Origin: Haemophilus quentini | Lineage (GTDB): Bacteria; Pseudomonadota; Gammaproteobacteria; Enterobacterales; Pasteurellaceae | Direction: 5' to 3' | Length of the DNA: 43,062 nucleotides | NCBI GenBank assembly: GCA_001752465.1 | Contig: MDJB01000011.1 | Span: 1-43,062 of the forward strand | The notes under the pieces: generated by a model | The model's database searches: none | Seen by the model: only the letters and a program-made list of their open reading frames with translations | What the model was told of the DNA's origin: nothing | Part shown: positions 9,152 to 18,911 of the stretch, in pieces | How positions within the stretch are numbered: the stretch's first letter is position 1 | How the letters are laid out: the number at the start of each line of letters is the position of its first letter | Made by a program: the position numbers and the translations under genes

Positions 9152-11209
9152 TTAATTCATTTTTTTCGCTTTAGAACGAGAGATACGTGTATCGCCTACA
9201 ATCCAGTCGAAGAATAAAATAATTGCCATCATGACAACAATTAAGATTGAGCCGTATGCAATAGCAATACCATATTCGCCATCTTCAACGCGATTTAGGA
9301 TATAAGCTGTTGCAACCCGAGTATCTGCTGTCACTAAGAATATAATTGCACTCACTGTCGTCATTGCACGAACGAAGCTGGTAACAAGCGCTGAAAGCAA
9401 TGCGGGTTTTAATAATGGCAAGACGATATACCATAAGGTTTTCCACGAACTCCCTTTTAAAGAAAGCGATGCTTCATCAAGAGATTTATCAAGCTGACCT
9501 AACCCTGCAATCGCTGCTCGCATACCAATTGGTAAGTCACGCATAACCATTGAAATGATCACGATAATGCCTGTACCCGTAATATAAAGTGGTGCATTGT
9601 TGAAGGCTAAAATGTAAGACACCCCAGCCACAGTACCCGGCACGGCAAAACAAAGCATGGTTAAGAACTCAAGGGATTTTTTACCTTGGAAATCTTTACG
9701 CACCACAATGTACGCAATCAATAATCCAAAGAATGCGGTTAATGGTGCGGCAATACCTGCATAGATTAAGGTATTGATCAGTGACGGCCACGCGCCATCG
9801 CTCAATCCTTGCCCGAATAACATGCCATAGTTTTTCAAGGTTAAAGTGTAATCTACGCCCCAGTTTACAGTGAAGCTTCCGTAGAAAATACTTCCATAAA
9901 GCGCCATATTAAAGATGACCCAGAATCCAAGCATACCAATGATGGTATATTTCAAACCAGTTGGAAGATCTTGCACATCACCACGATAAGATTTACCTGA
10001 AACGGTGACATAAGAGCGGTTACCAATCCAAATGTATTGAATGATAAAAATCGCTAGAGAGAAAATTAATAATATTGAACCTAAGGTACTTGCTGATGCG
10101 TAATCTAATTGTGAACCTGCAATATAGAAATAAATCTGTGTTGCAATCACATCAAAGCTACCACCCAATACCAATGGATTACTAAAATCTGCAAGGGATT
10201 GGATAAATACAATTAAAAATGAGTTCGCCAATGCTGGGCGTAACAATGGGAAAATGATGTTATAAAAAGTTTGATAGCGATTGGCTCGTAACGTATAAGA
10301 GGCTTCTTCAATAGAAGGATGTACCGATTTCAATGCGCCATCTAAAATCATAAAAGAAATCGGAGCAAATGCGAGAATCTGAGCAATCGCAATCCCATTA
10401 AAACCATACAGCCAGTTATGATTGGTGAAACCAAAATTCGTACTTAAAAATTCGGTTACATAACCAGAACGGCCAAGCATTAAAGTTACCCCTAATCCCA
10501 CAACAAATGGTGGCGTAACAATTGGCAAAATAGAGAAAATTTTTCCGATAAATGCCGTTCTACGAGCGATACGCGTAGTATAAAGCGCAAAGGCTAAACC
10601 AAATACAGTCGAAACGACTCCCACAAAGCCCGATAAGAAAAGCGAATTGGTAATTACCCGAACAATATAGCTCTGCGTTAAAATACGCATCACTTGCTGT
10701 GGCGCAAACGTGTCACCGTCATAAAACATTGAAACGAAAATCACCAATGTTGGATAAACGATAAAGAAGAAAATGAGCAAAATAATGCAAAGCAAAGAAG
10801 CGATGATAAATTTATCACCTTGCATCACTTTTAGCTTTGCCAATGAAAGTGTTGCTAATGCGGTATAGCCCACAAGTAACACGATCACAGAATAGCCCAT
10901 GCTGATTTTGCACACCGTCGCACTGATAAACATAAACAGCACAGAAAGTGCGGTCAAAAATAGCTCTGTTTTTGCTTGGGTTTGTTGTGGCAATCTAAAT
11001 AACGGCAAAGCGCCATACACAATAACAGGCAGGAACCAAGCCCAAGTTAAATTGAAAGAAGCCCAGCCCATTGCATCTAAATATTCATCTGAAGTACTTT
11101 CAAACAAACCGTAATCAAGTGCATTGGAAGGCAGGAGCGCAAACGCCAATAAGGATAAAATAATCCAAAAATAAGCAGAATGCATTATGGAAAGTTTTTT
11201 TGCGTTCAT
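9152..11209 (-). CDS. afuB: ABC importer permease, fused two-domain Afu/Fbp type
   Basis: 685-residue inner-membrane permease containing two binding-protein-dependent transport domains in one chain. Each has an EAA-type cytoplasmic loop that docks the ATPase: EEASYTLRANRYQTF in the first half and DEASLSLKGSSWKTL in the second. An N-terminal extension of about 150 residues adds several further hydrophobic helices, making it longer than the roughly 500-residue FbpB/HitB proteins. The ATG at 11209 is chosen because GAGG lies 4 bases upstream; in-frame ATGs at 11221 and 11251 lack this. It lies between the binding-protein genes and afuC, behind a terminator-like hairpin. Confidence 0.9.
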   Translation of the reverse strand: MNAKKLSIMHSAYFWIILSLLAFALLPSNALDYGLFESTSDEYLDAMGWASFNLTWAWFLPVIVYGALPLFRLPQQTQAKTELFLTALSVLFMFISATVCKISMGYSVIVLLVGYTALATLSLAKLKVMQGDKFIIASLLCIILLIFFFIVYPTLVIFVSMFYDGDTFAPQQVMRILTQSYIVRVITNSLFLSGFVGVVSTVFGLAFALYTTRIARRTAFIGKIFSILPIVTPPFVVGLGVTLMLGRSGYVTEFLSTNFGFTNHNWLYGFNGIAIAQILAFAPISFMILDGALKSVHPSIEEASYTLRANRYQTFYNIIFPLLRPALANSFLIVFIQSLADFSNPLVLGGSFDVIATQIYFYIAGSQLDYASASTLGSILLIFSLAIFIIQYIWIGNRSYVTVSGKSYRGDVQDLPTGLKYTIIGMLGFWVIFNMALYGSIFYGSFTVNWGVDYTLTLKNYGMLFGQGLSDGAWPSLINTLIYAGIAAPLTAFFGLLIAYIVVRKDFQGKKSLEFLTMLCFAVPGTVAGVSYILAFNNAPLYITGTGIIVIISMVMRDLPIGMRAAIAGLGQLDKSLDEASLSLKGSSWKTLWYIVLPLLKPALLSALVTSFVRAMTTVSAIIFLVTADTRVATAYILNRVEDGEYGIAIAYGSILIVVMMAIILFFDWIVGDTRISRSKAKKMN

Positions 11210-11226
11210 ACAACCTCGCATAAGGT

Positions 11227-11262
11227 AAAAAAACGAAGCGATATGCGACATATCACTTCGTT
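11227..11262 (-). terminator. Intra-operon terminator/attenuator between afuA1 and afuB
   Basis: A 14-bp stem with a 3-base loop (11232-11245 with 11249-11262) followed on the minus strand by seven T residues. Its one non-Watson-Crick pair is a U-G wobble in minus-strand RNA but an A-C mismatch on the other strand, which points to minus-strand function. It should lower permease/ATPase output relative to binding protein. Confidence 0.75.
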
Positions 11263-11272
11263 AGTGACATCA

Positions 11273-12307
11273 TTATTTGGCTAATTTTACTTCATCAACC
11301 CATTTTGTGATTAAGCGTTTACGTAAATCAGTCGCACCGTATTTATCAAAATCATAGTTAATTAAATTAATAGATTTAAAATCTAACGCATAAGGCGATT
11401 GTTGTGCAGTGGTGTTGGTTAAAATGGAATACGCTTCACCTTTTTGCCAAGTTAGTTCTTGCGCCTCTTTGGATAACGCCCAATCAACAAAAAGTTTCGC
11501 ATTATCTAAATTACGCGCACCTTTAATAACACTCACACCGCCAATTTCATAGCCAGTACCTTCACAAGGTACAACTAATTCTACTGGCGCGCCTTTCGCT
11601 TTTTCTAAAGAATATTCATGTAAGAAACCAATGCCAATTGCCGTTTCTCCTCGCGCTGTATTACGTGTTGCTGTATTACCAGATTTGGTATATTGCGATA
11701 CGTTTTTATTCAACTCTTTTAAGAATTTAAACGCCTCGTCTTCTCCCCAAAGTTGCATATAAGTTGCTAGCTGAGTGTAACCCGTACCAGAACTTTGTGG
11801 ATCTGCGGCTTGAATTTCATTTTTGTAAATTGGGTTAGCTAAATCCTTCCAGCATTTTGGAATAGGTAAATTCAATTTTTTCAAACGCTCTGGATTTACC
11901 CCAAAACCTAACACGCCTAAATAAATGGCTGAAGAATAATTCCCTTTCATTTTGGCTGGATCACGGAATTTTTCTACGATCTGAGGAAGATTGGATGATT
12001 TATAAGGTTCTAATAACCCCATTTCCCCTGCTTGAGAATGAGGATCCATCGTTCCACCATACCAAACATCACCTTGTGGATTATCTTTTTCAGCATCAAT
12101 TTTCGCTAAAATGGTTCCCGTGCCACCACGAATAAAACTTGTTTTAACATCAAATTTTTTCTCAAATGCCATCGCTTCTTGCTCGCACATCGTATTTTGC
12201 GCACTGCAATAAATGACTAGACGTCCTTTTGCAAAAGATGGATTACTTAACACTAATCCACTTAGCATCACACCAGACAAGGTTACTGCGATTTTTGATA
12301 GTTTCAT
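11273..12307 (-). CDS. Periplasmic substrate-binding protein, AfuA paralog 1
   Basis: 344-residue class II periplasmic binding protein. The signal peptide is probably cleaved after SFA, leaving KGRLVIYCSAQ at the mature N-terminus. Cys34 and Cys41 flank the first strand and can form a disulfide; two more cysteines (PKCWKDL and VVPCEGTG) match the paralog. It is clearly homologous over its whole length to the next gene upstream. Neither protein has the adjacent tyrosine pair that binds iron in FbpA, so an iron role is not supported. AfuA of Actinobacillus pleuropneumoniae is reported to bind hexose phosphates; that substrate is inferred here. A hairpin precedes and another follows the gene. 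Confidence 0.88.
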   Translation of the reverse strand: MKLSKIAVTLSGVMLSGLVLSNPSFAKGRLVIYCSAQNTMCEQEAMAFEKKFDVKTSFIRGGTGTILAKIDAEKDNPQGDVWYGGTMDPHSQAGEMGLLEPYKSSNLPQIVEKFRDPAKMKGNYSSAIYLGVLGFGVNPERLKKLNLPIPKCWKDLANPIYKNEIQAADPQSSGTGYTQLATYMQLWGEDEAFKFLKELNKNVSQYTKSGNTATRNTARGETAIGIGFLHEYSLEKAKGAPVELVVPCEGTGYEIGGVSVIKGARNLDNAKLFVDWALSKEAQELTWQKGEAYSILTNTTAQQSPYALDFKSINLINYDFDKYGATDLRKRLITKWVDEVKLAK

Positions 12308-12383
12308 CTGATTATAACTCCCTTATGAATGAAGGTTTTGCAATATCTTAGAGGGAAAACGAAATCACATTAAAAATACGAAA

Positions 12384-12421
12384 AAGTGCGGTCAAAAACT
12401 TCAGTATTTTTTACCGCACTT
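12384..12421 (-). terminator. Inverted USS pair between the two afuA paralogs
   Basis: AAGTGCGGT (12384-12392) and ACCGCACTT (12413-12421) form a 9-bp stem. The minus strand then runs into T residues, so part of the transcripts from the upstream paralog should stop here. Confidence 0.65.
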
Positions 12422-12429
12422 ATTCAGCG

Positions 12430-13470
12430 CTATTTCGCTAATTTAACTTCTTGTACCCATTTTTCAATTAAGGCTTTACGTTGTTCTGTTGCACCGTATT
12501 TTTCAAAGTCATAATTGATTAATTTAAGTTTATTTGGGTCAAACACGGTTGGTGATTGCTCTGCGGTCGTGTTAGTTAAGATTTGTAAAGAATCCCCTTG
12601 TTTCCAAGCTAATTCTTGACCTTCTTTTGATAAAGCCCAATCGACGAATAATTTTGCATTATCAATATTACGCGCACCTTTTAAGATACTCACGCCACCT
12701 AACTCATAACCAGTTCCTTCGCAAGGCACGACTAATTCTAACGGTGCACCATTGCGTTTTTCTAATGCATAATCATGTAAGAAACCCACACCAATTGTCG
12801 CTTCACCGCGCGCAGAGTTACGTGATGGCGTGATACCCGATTTGGTATATTGAGACACATTAGGATGCAATGCTTTTAAGTATTCAAACGCCTCTTTTTC
12901 ACCCCATAATTGGACGAAAGTTGCCAATGCTGTGTAAGCTGTACCCGCACTTTGAGGGTCTGCAATTTGAACTTCGCCTTTTAAGCGTGGATCTGTTAGG
13001 TCTTTCCAGCATTTTGGCACTTCTTTAATACCTAATTTTGCCAAACGTTCAGTATTCACACCAAAACCTAAGATACCCATATAAATTGAGGAAACATAGT
13101 GGCCTTTCGTTTTCGACGGATCACGGAAACGTTCTACGATTTCATCAATGTGCTTGGATTTATAAGGCTCAATTAAGCCTAATTCTGCAGCTTGAGCTTG
13201 AGGGTCAAAAGTACCGCCGAACCAAACATCCGCTTGAGGGTTATTTTTTTCAGCTTCAACTTTAGCAAAAGTACTGCCTGAACCATTACGAATAAAAGAT
13301 GTTTTCACATCATATTTTTCGCCAAATGCTTTCGTGGTGGTTTCGCACAAAATATTGGTTGCACTACAGTACACAACTAAACGACCTTTAGCGTTAGCAG
13401 AACCAGAAATAGCCAATCCTGCTGCTAAAAGTGCGGCAGAAACAGAAAGAGAAATTTTGTTGAATTTCAT
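12430..13470 (-). CDS. afuA: Periplasmic substrate-binding protein AfuA
   Basis: 346-residue periplasmic binding protein for the AfuBC importer, with a signal peptide probably cleaved after SANA and a mature N-terminus KGRLVVYCSATNILC. Four cysteines (35, 42, and those in PKCWKDL and VVPCEGTG) suggest two disulfides. It is the promoter-proximal gene of the operon and the closer match to the AfuA I remember from Pasteurellaceae. Despite the historic iron (afu) name, no Tyr-Tyr iron ligand pair is present. A strong CRP site lies upstream and no Fur box was seen, which favours a carbon substrate such as hexose phosphate (inference). The ribosome site AAGGAG is strong. Confidence 0.9.
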   Translation of the reverse strand: MKFNKISLSVSAALLAAGLAISGSANAKGRLVVYCSATNILCETTTKAFGEKYDVKTSFIRNGSGSTFAKVEAEKNNPQADVWFGGTFDPQAQAAELGLIEPYKSKHIDEIVERFRDPSKTKGHYVSSIYMGILGFGVNTERLAKLGIKEVPKCWKDLTDPRLKGEVQIADPQSAGTAYTALATFVQLWGEKEAFEYLKALHPNVSQYTKSGITPSRNSARGEATIGVGFLHDYALEKRNGAPLELVVPCEGTGYELGGVSILKGARNIDNAKLFVDWALSKEGQELAWKQGDSLQILTNTTAEQSPTVFDPNKLKLINYDFEKYGATEQRKALIEKWVQEVKLAK

Positions 13471-13502
13471 AATACATACTCCTTATTGGATAGAACGTTA
13501 AA

Positions 13503-13548
13503 ATCCTACTCGAAAAATGGAAATAATACCGTGATGAAGCTCACACTT
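13503..13548 (-). promoter_or_regulatory. CRP site and promoter of the afu operon
   Basis: On the minus strand TGTGA-GCTTCA-TCACG (core 13530-13545) is a near-consensus CRP site with matching flanks. A TAGGAT -10 at 13503-13508 places the start near 13496, so the CRP centre falls at about -41.5, the class II activator position. The transcript would begin about 26 bases before the afuA ATG. Confidence 0.72.
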
Positions 13549-13597
13549 TTTAAAATTCAAATGAAAAAATAAACGTGAAATTCACCGAACTTTTCTT

Positions 13598-13603
13598 TAT
13601 AAT
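13598..13603 (+). promoter_or_regulatory. udk -10 element
   Basis: Perfect TATAAT with no clear -35. It overlaps an in-frame TTG at 13603, so that TTG cannot be the udk start codon if this promoter is used. Transcription would begin about 25 bases before the ATG at 13636. Confidence 0.55.
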
Positions 13604-13635
13604 TGCACGAATTTTCCTTGCATCAAAACACGATT

Positions 13636-14277
13636 ATGTCAAATCCCTCTTGTATCATTATCGCCATCACAGGTGCATCTGCATCAGGCAAAAGTTCTAT
13701 CGCTTCCACCGTTCACAAAGAGCTCTGTAATGAATTAGGTTGCCAAGAAATTGGTATCATTACTGAAGACAGTTACTATAAAGATCAAAGCCATTTAGAA
13801 ATGACTGAGCGCGTAAAAACAAATTACGATCATCCAAGCTCTATGGATCGCGATTTGCTCATTCAACATTTAAAAGATTTAAAATCAGGAAAATCTGTTA
13901 ATGTACCTGTTTATAGCTATGTTGATCATACTCGTACGGGTGAAACCACAACATTTACCCCAAAACGTATTGTGATTTTAGAGGGGATTTTACTGCTTAC
14001 TGATGAACGCGTTCGTCAACTTGCGGATATTTCCGTATTCGTGGACACGCCATTAGACATTTGTTTTATTCGTCGTTTACAACGCGATATGGAAGAACGT
14101 GGTCGCTCCCTACAATCGGTTATTGATCAATATCGCGCAACCGTGCGCCCGATGTTCTTACAATTTATTGAGCCATCTAAACAATATGCGGATATTGTCA
14201 TTCCTCGCGGTGGTAAAAACCGTATTGCCATCAATATGTTAAAAGCTCAAATCCTTCATTTATTGAATCAAAAATAG
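13636..14277 (+). CDS. udk: Uridine kinase
   Basis: Cytoplasmic pyrimidine salvage enzyme that phosphorylates uridine and cytidine to UMP and CMP. Starting at the ATG at 13636 gives 213 residues, the same length as E. coli Udk, with the P-loop GASASGKS at residues 13-20. Conserved blocks include [22 protein letters not shown] and the C-terminal [12 protein letters not shown]. An upstream in-frame TTG at 13603 is rejected because it lies in the -10 box. It heads a tight operon with dcd (8-base gap), the asmA-like gene and sotB; the udk-dcd-asmA order is also found in E. coli. Confidence 0.94.
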   Translation: MSNPSCIIIAITGASASGKSSIASTVHKELCNELGCQEIGIITEDSYYKDQSHLEMTERVKTNYDHPSSMDRDLLIQHLKDLKSGKSVNVPVYSYVDHTRTGETTTFTPKRIVILEGILLLTDERVRQLADISVFVDTPLDICFIRRLQRDMEERGRSLQSVIDQYRATVRPMFLQFIEPSKQYADIVIPRGGKNRIAINMLKAQILHLLNQK

Positions 14278-14285
14278 GAAATCTT

Positions 14286-14873
14286 ATGCGCCTTTGCGAT
14301 ACTGATATTGAACGCTATCTCGATGATGGCATTATTTCTTTAACTCCTCGTCCAAATAATGACAAAATCAACGGCGCGACGATTGATGTTCGCTTGGGTA
14401 ATTCTTTCCGCGTATTTCGTGAGCACTCGGCGCCTTTCATTGATTTAAGCGGTCCGAAAGAAGAAGTGTCCGCCCAGCTTGAATCTGTAATGAGCGATGA
14501 AATTATTGTGCCTGAAGACGAAGCATTTTTCTTGCATCCAGGTACTTTAGCGTTAGCAACCACACTTGAATCAGTGAAATTACCCGTCAATATTATAGGT
14601 TGGTTAGATGGTCGATCTTCTTTAGCACGTTTAGGCTTAATGGTACACGTCACTGCACACCGTATTGATCCGGGTTGGGAAGGAAAAATCGTGTTAGAAT
14701 TTTATAATTCAGGGAAATTACCATTAGCATTACGCCCAAATATGGTGATTGGTGCATTAAGTTTTGAAATATTAAGTGGCGAAGCGAAACGACCATACAG
14801 TAGCCGCAAAGATGCAAAATATAAAAATCAACAAAGTGCGGTTGCGAGTCGTATTGACGAAGACAAGGAATAA
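14286..14873 (+). CDS. dcd: dCTP deaminase
   Basis: Converts dCTP to dUTP and ammonia, the main route to dUMP for thymidylate synthesis in enterobacteria-like organisms. It has 195 residues. The catalytic glutamate is Glu138 in LEFYNSG, and the conserved [13 protein letters not shown] block at 109-121 supplies the arginine and serine that contact the substrate. It lies between udk and the asmA-like gene with gaps of 8 and 3 bases, so it is certainly cotranscribed. Confidence 0.96.
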   Translation: MRLCDTDIERYLDDGIISLTPRPNNDKINGATIDVRLGNSFRVFREHSAPFIDLSGPKEEVSAQLESVMSDEIIVPEDEAFFLHPGTLALATTLESVKLPVNIIGWLDGRSSLARLGLMVHVTAHRIDPGWEGKIVLEFYNSGKLPLALRPNMVIGALSFEILSGEAKRPYSSRKDAKYKNQQSAVASRIDEDKE

Positions 14874-14876
14874 TCG

Positions 14877-16052
14877 ATGAAAAAGTTCGCGCTTAGCGTA
14901 GGGATCGTCGCTTTGGCGATCTTTTCTTTTTTATATATTCAACTTTACCGTGTGCAAAGTGACATTGTTGAACAACTAGCACAACAAAATATTGCGGTTC
15001 AATCAGTCAATTTATCTCTATTTCCACCCGCACTTTCTCTTAAAAATATAAAAACTACGCAATTTTCAGCTCAAAAAATTGAAGCTAAACTTAATTTCTT
15101 GCCTCTTTTGTATGGTAATACAGCACTTCATTCACTGAATATTCAACAGCTCAAATTAACTCAAAACACACAAAATCCTGCCAATGTATCGATGGAGGTT
15201 TCGCCTTTTTCGTTAAAACAGCTTTTATCAAAAAAAGTAATATTGAATGGCGAAAACCATATTCGCATGGAATTTAACAAACCTATTTATGGAAAAACAA
15301 AAACTTTCCATTTTTCTTTCCACAAAGCAAATTTAGACTTATCAACATCAGAATCTGCCCTACTTCAATTTGTAGATGCAAACCTAAATAATCAGCCTAT
15401 CGGTTATATTGAAACCCACACAGCCCACCAACAAATAGTGACCTATATAAAACCACAATGCGATAACGATTGTTTAGCCGTATTGAAATATCAACAAATT
15501 GGCAACCAAAGTGCGGTCAATTTTTCAGGCAAATATTTCCCTGTTAAACGCTTATTCACGCTGTTAAATTTGCCAGAAATGTTAAGTGGACACGCCGATT
15601 TTAATCTTGATTTCAGCTTTTCATCTTCTGCGCTTATTCAAGGCAAATTAAATTTTTTAGCACAAAATGGCGAAATTCTTGGTGTGAATCTATTGGATAT
15701 GGTGGCACAATATTTCCCGATTAATTACAACAATGATTTGTTAAAAAACAAAGAGTTAAATACTCGCTTTGAACAATTTTACTTACAATTATTTCTCCAA
15801 CAAAATCAAATTATTGCTGAAAAAATCGAATTAAAAACACCCGCACTTTTGGGACAAGGAAAAGGCATTATTGATTTAAGCCGAATGGAATGTAATGTGG
15901 ATATCAATTTACATTCTACGGATCAACGCTATCAAAATTTGACACTACCAATCAATTTTTTTGGTAACTGCAGTTCACCACAATATAAAATTAATTTTAC
16001 GAAGAAATTCCGCCATCGATTAATTGATGCGATTAAAGAAAAGTTACGTTAA
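14877..16052 (+). CDS. AsmA-like inner-membrane-anchored protein
   Basis: 391 residues: one N-terminal membrane anchor (about 5-25) and a large periplasmic portion rich in beta strands. The opening pattern, an anchor followed by VQSVNLSLFPPALSLKNI, is characteristic of AsmA-family proteins, which belong to the wider bridge-like lipid-transfer group. It is much shorter than E. coli AsmA (about 617 residues), with the central section apparently missing, while the AsmA position after udk-dcd is kept. Two cysteine pairs occur in the C-terminal half (QCDNDC; MECNV with NCSSP). Function is inferred from family and synteny only. The stop codon overlaps the sotB start (TAATG). Confidence 0.75.
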   Translation: MKKFALSVGIVALAIFSFLYIQLYRVQSDIVEQLAQQNIAVQSVNLSLFPPALSLKNIKTTQFSAQKIEAKLNFLPLLYGNTALHSLNIQQLKLTQNTQNPANVSMEVSPFSLKQLLSKKVILNGENHIRMEFNKPIYGKTKTFHFSFHKANLDLSTSESALLQFVDANLNNQPIGYIETHTAHQQIVTYIKPQCDNDCLAVLKYQQIGNQSAVNFSGKYFPVKRLFTLLNLPEMLSGHADFNLDFSFSSSALIQGKLNFLAQNGEILGVNLLDMVAQYFPINYNNDLLKNKELNTRFEQFYLQLFLQQNQIIAEKIELKTPALLGQGKGIIDLSRMECNVDINLHSTDQRYQNLTLPINFFGNCSSPQYKINFTKKFRHRLIDAIKEKLR

Positions 16053-17242
16053 TGTCGTTATATTTAAAAGCTGAAAAAATCCAATCATGGCGCGTGCTTA
16101 TTATGGCTTGCGCAGGATTTATTTTTAATACTACAGAATTTGTACCCGTTGCAATGTTAAGCGATATTGCACAAAGTTTTAATATGCAAACTGCTGATAC
16201 TGGTTTAATGATGACAGTTTATGCTTGGACGGTGCTAATTATGTCTCTGCCTGCGATGCTCGCTACAGGAAACATGGAACGTAAAAGCCTGCTAATCAAA
16301 CTTTTCATTATATTTATTGTTGGGCATATTTTATCGGTCATTGCTTGGAATTTCTGGATATTACTTCTCGCTCGAATGTGTATTGCATTAGCACATTCAG
16401 TGTTTTGGTCAATTACCGCTTCACTTGTGATGCGCATCGCACCTAAACACAAGAAAACTCAAGCATTAGGAATGCTCGCTATTGGCACCGCTCTTGCCAC
16501 CATCTTAGGCTTACCGATTGGACGAATTGTCGGACAGCTCGTCGGTTGGCGGGTCACTTTTGGCATTATTGCAGTACTGGCATTATCCATCATGTTTTTA
16601 ATTATTCGATTATTGCCAAATTTACCAAGTAAAAATGCTGGCTCTATTGCAAGTTTACCCTTGCTTGCGAAACGCCCATTATTACTTTGGCTTTATGTAA
16701 CAACGGCAATCGTCATCTCAGCACACTTTACCGCTTATACTTACATCGAACCATTCATGATTGATGTCGGGCACTTGGATCCAAATTTTGCCACGGCTGT
16801 ATTATTGGTTTTTGGTTTCTCAGGTATTGCCGCAAGCCTATTATTTAACAGATTCTACCGACTTGCTCCGACAAAATTTATTGTTGTTTCGATGGGATTA
16901 TTAATGCTCTCTCTATTGCTACTCCTCTTCTCTACCGAAACAATGATAGCAATGTTCAGCCTTGTGTTTATTTGGGGAATTGGCATTTCTTGTATCGGAC
17001 TATCTCTACAAATGCGCGTACTGAAACTTGCTCCAGATGCAACCGATGTTGCCACGGCTATTTACTCGGGCATTTTCAATGCAGGAATTGGAGCCGGCGC
17101 ATTATTTGGAAATCTTGCTACAACCTATTTAGGATTAAATGAAATTGGTTATACGGGCGCAGCATTAGGTTTAATCGGTTTTATCATTTTTATTACAACG
17201 CACTTAAAATATCGCCATACGTTTCTTCTGCAAAACAAATAA
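16052..17242 (+). CDS. sotB: MFS sugar/arabinose efflux transporter SotB-like
   Basis: 396-residue, 12-helix major facilitator protein. The N-terminal stretch FIFNTTEFVPVAMLSDIAQS and the LGLPIGRIVGQ motif closing helix 5 are very similar to E. coli SotB (YdeA), which exports arabinose and IPTG-like sugars. The loop 2-3 motif is present as GNMERKSL. The true substrate in Haemophilus is not evident. The ATG overlaps the asmA-like stop by one base, so it is translationally coupled as the last gene of the udk operon. Confidence 0.88.
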   Translation: MSLYLKAEKIQSWRVLIMACAGFIFNTTEFVPVAMLSDIAQSFNMQTADTGLMMTVYAWTVLIMSLPAMLATGNMERKSLLIKLFIIFIVGHILSVIAWNFWILLLARMCIALAHSVFWSITASLVMRIAPKHKKTQALGMLAIGTALATILGLPIGRIVGQLVGWRVTFGIIAVLALSIMFLIIRLLPNLPSKNAGSIASLPLLAKRPLLLWLYVTTAIVISAHFTAYTYIEPFMIDVGHLDPNFATAVLLVFGFSGIAASLLFNRFYRLAPTKFIVVSMGLLMLSLLLLLFSTETMIAMFSLVFIWGIGISCIGLSLQMRVLKLAPDATDVATAIYSGIFNAGIGAGALFGNLATTYLGLNEIGYTGAALGLIGFIIFITTHLKYRHTFLLQNK

Positions 17243-17248
17243 AAAAAT

Positions 17249-17289
17249 AACCGCACTTTAGTTCTCCAAAAAGAGTTTTAAAAGTGTGG
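17249..17289 (+). terminator. Imperfect inverted USS pair between sotB and der
   Basis: AACCGCACTTT (17249-17259) faces AAAGTGTGGTT; the one variant pair is a G-U in plus-strand RNA, so it suits sotB. It lies between convergent genes. The T tract is weak. Confidence 0.5.
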
Positions 17290-17321
17290 TTAAATCTTGC
17301 TAAGTTTTATATATCTCGAAT

Positions 17322-18833
17322 TTAACGTTTCGCTTTTTTAATAAACTTCATCAAACGTTTACGTTTACGCAATTGGTTTGGAGTAAGTTTATTTTTACGC
17401 CCCGCAAATGGGTTCGAGCCTTCTTGGAAAAGAAGACGAATTGGTGAGCCAATAATTTTCAAACTCTTACGATAATAATTAGATAAATAACGTTTATAAG
17501 AATCTGGTAATTTATCCATTTGGTTACCGTGCACCACTATAATCGGTGGATTGTAACCACCTGGATGGGCATATTTTAATTTAATTCGACGACCGCCAAT
17601 CATCGGTGGTTGGTGCTCATCCGTTGCCATTTGCAAAATACGAGTTAAAAGCGAAGTTGTCATTTTTTGAGTCGCACAAGCATAGGCTTCTTTAATCGAA
17701 TCAAAAAGATTACCCACACCACTTCCATGCAATGCGGAAATAAAATGCACGCGAGCAAAATCAATAAAATCTAAACGACGATCAAGTTCAGATTTCACAC
17801 GGTCTTTCACATCTTGATCTAAACCATCCCATTTATTCACGACGATCACTAAAGAACGACCCGCATTTAAAATAAAGCCGAGTAAAGATAAATCCTGATC
17901 AGAAATGTTCTCTCTCGCGTCAATAGTCAATAACACAACATTAGCATCTTGAATCGCTTGCAAGGTTTTAATCACGGAGAATTTTTCCACTGCCAAATGC
18001 ACCTTACCGCGTTTACGCACACCAGCCGTATCAATCAACATATATTGCTGTCCATCACGCTCCATTGGAATATAAATACTATCGCGTGTCGTGCCTGGCA
18101 TATCGTAAACCACCACACGATCTTCACCTAAAATACGATTGGTTAAAGTGGATTTACCCACATTTGGGCGGCCAACAATCGCAATCTTAATATTTTTATC
18201 TTGATCTTCTTCCGATTCCTCTAACGCCTCATCAAGTAAGGCTGTATCTTCTTCTGAATCAAAATCGAATTCTTGTTCCCATTCGTCTTGTTCTTCCTCA
18301 GAAGTGCGGTCATTTTCATCGGGGTTTTCCATTTGTTCAGCAAAAGGCGCAAGTACTTGTTCCATTAACTGAGTGACACCACGGCCTTGTGAAGCAGCGA
18401 TTTGCTCAATTTCCCCTAACCCCAACTGATAAAATTCAGCACAATGAGAATCCGCATCGATACCATCGGTTTTATTTGCTACCACAATCGTCGTTTTGTT
18501 TTGACGTTGGCGTAAGTAATTAGCAATACCAATATCAGCTGCCGTTAAACCCGCTCTAGCATCCACAAGTAAAAGAACAATATCGGCTTCATCAATAGCA
18601 AGCAAAGATTGCTCCGCCATTTTTTCTTCTACGCCCTCTTCGGTTCCATCAATACCGCCAGTATCAATAACGATAAAATCATAGCCAGCAATATGTGCGT
18701 GACCATATTTTCTATCGCGAGTTAAACCCGGAAAATCCGCGACTAACGCATCTCGTGTGCGAGTAAGGCGATTAAATAATGTGGATTTTCCCACATTCGG
18801 GCGACCAACAAGGGCCACAACTGGAGTTGCCAT
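17322..18833 (-). CDS. der: Ribosome assembly GTPase Der (EngA)
   Basis: Essential double GTPase required for 50S subunit maturation. Two P-loops GRPNVGKST occur at residues 10-18 and 221-229, each followed by switch and NKxD motifs (NKTD near 120, NKWD in the second domain). The C-terminal KH-like domain ends in a very basic tail. A strongly acidic linker (about 171-212) separates the two G domains; it contains a USS on the opposite strand (18302). At 503 residues it is normal for this genus. A promoter is readable at 18867-18895 on the minus strand. Confidence 0.97.
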   Translation of the reverse strand: MATPVVALVGRPNVGKSTLFNRLTRTRDALVADFPGLTRDRKYGHAHIAGYDFIVIDTGGIDGTEEGVEEKMAEQSLLAIDEADIVLLLVDARAGLTAADIGIANYLRQRQNKTTIVVANKTDGIDADSHCAEFYQLGLGEIEQIAASQGRGVTQLMEQVLAPFAEQMENPDENDRTSEEEQDEWEQEFDFDSEEDTALLDEALEESEEDQDKNIKIAIVGRPNVGKSTLTNRILGEDRVVVYDMPGTTRDSIYIPMERDGQQYMLIDTAGVRKRGKVHLAVEKFSVIKTLQAIQDANVVLLTIDARENISDQDLSLLGFILNAGRSLVIVVNKWDGLDQDVKDRVKSELDRRLDFIDFARVHFISALHGSGVGNLFDSIKEAYACATQKMTTSLLTRILQMATDEHQPPMIGGRRIKLKYAHPGGYNPPIIVVHGNQMDKLPDSYKRYLSNYYRKSLKIIGSPIRLLFQEGSNPFAGRKNKLTPNQLRKRKRLMKFIKKAKR

Positions 18834-18866
18834 AAAAAATCTCTTATTTTGTCAAAAATGGTGGCT

Positions 18867-18895
18867 ATTATATCGGAAGTTAAAGGATTGGTAAA
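18867..18895 (-). promoter_or_regulatory. Predicted der promoter
   Basis: Minus strand -35 TTTACC (18890-18895), 17-bp spacer, perfect -10 TATAAT (18867-18872), about 34 bases before the der ATG. It lies just downstream of the antisense-RNA terminator, so der is insulated from that transcript. Confidence 0.65.
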
Positions 18896-18911
18896 AAATG
18901 ATTTCATAAAG

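Noticed and set aside
11273-13470. Iron(III)-binding role for the two AfuA-type proteins
   Set aside because: Neither sequence contains the adjacent tyrosine pair used by FbpA for iron, and the promoter shows a CRP rather than a Fur site.
13603-13635. Upstream TTG start for udk
   Set aside because: It overlaps the TATAAT -10 element, and the resulting extra 11 residues are absent from the family.
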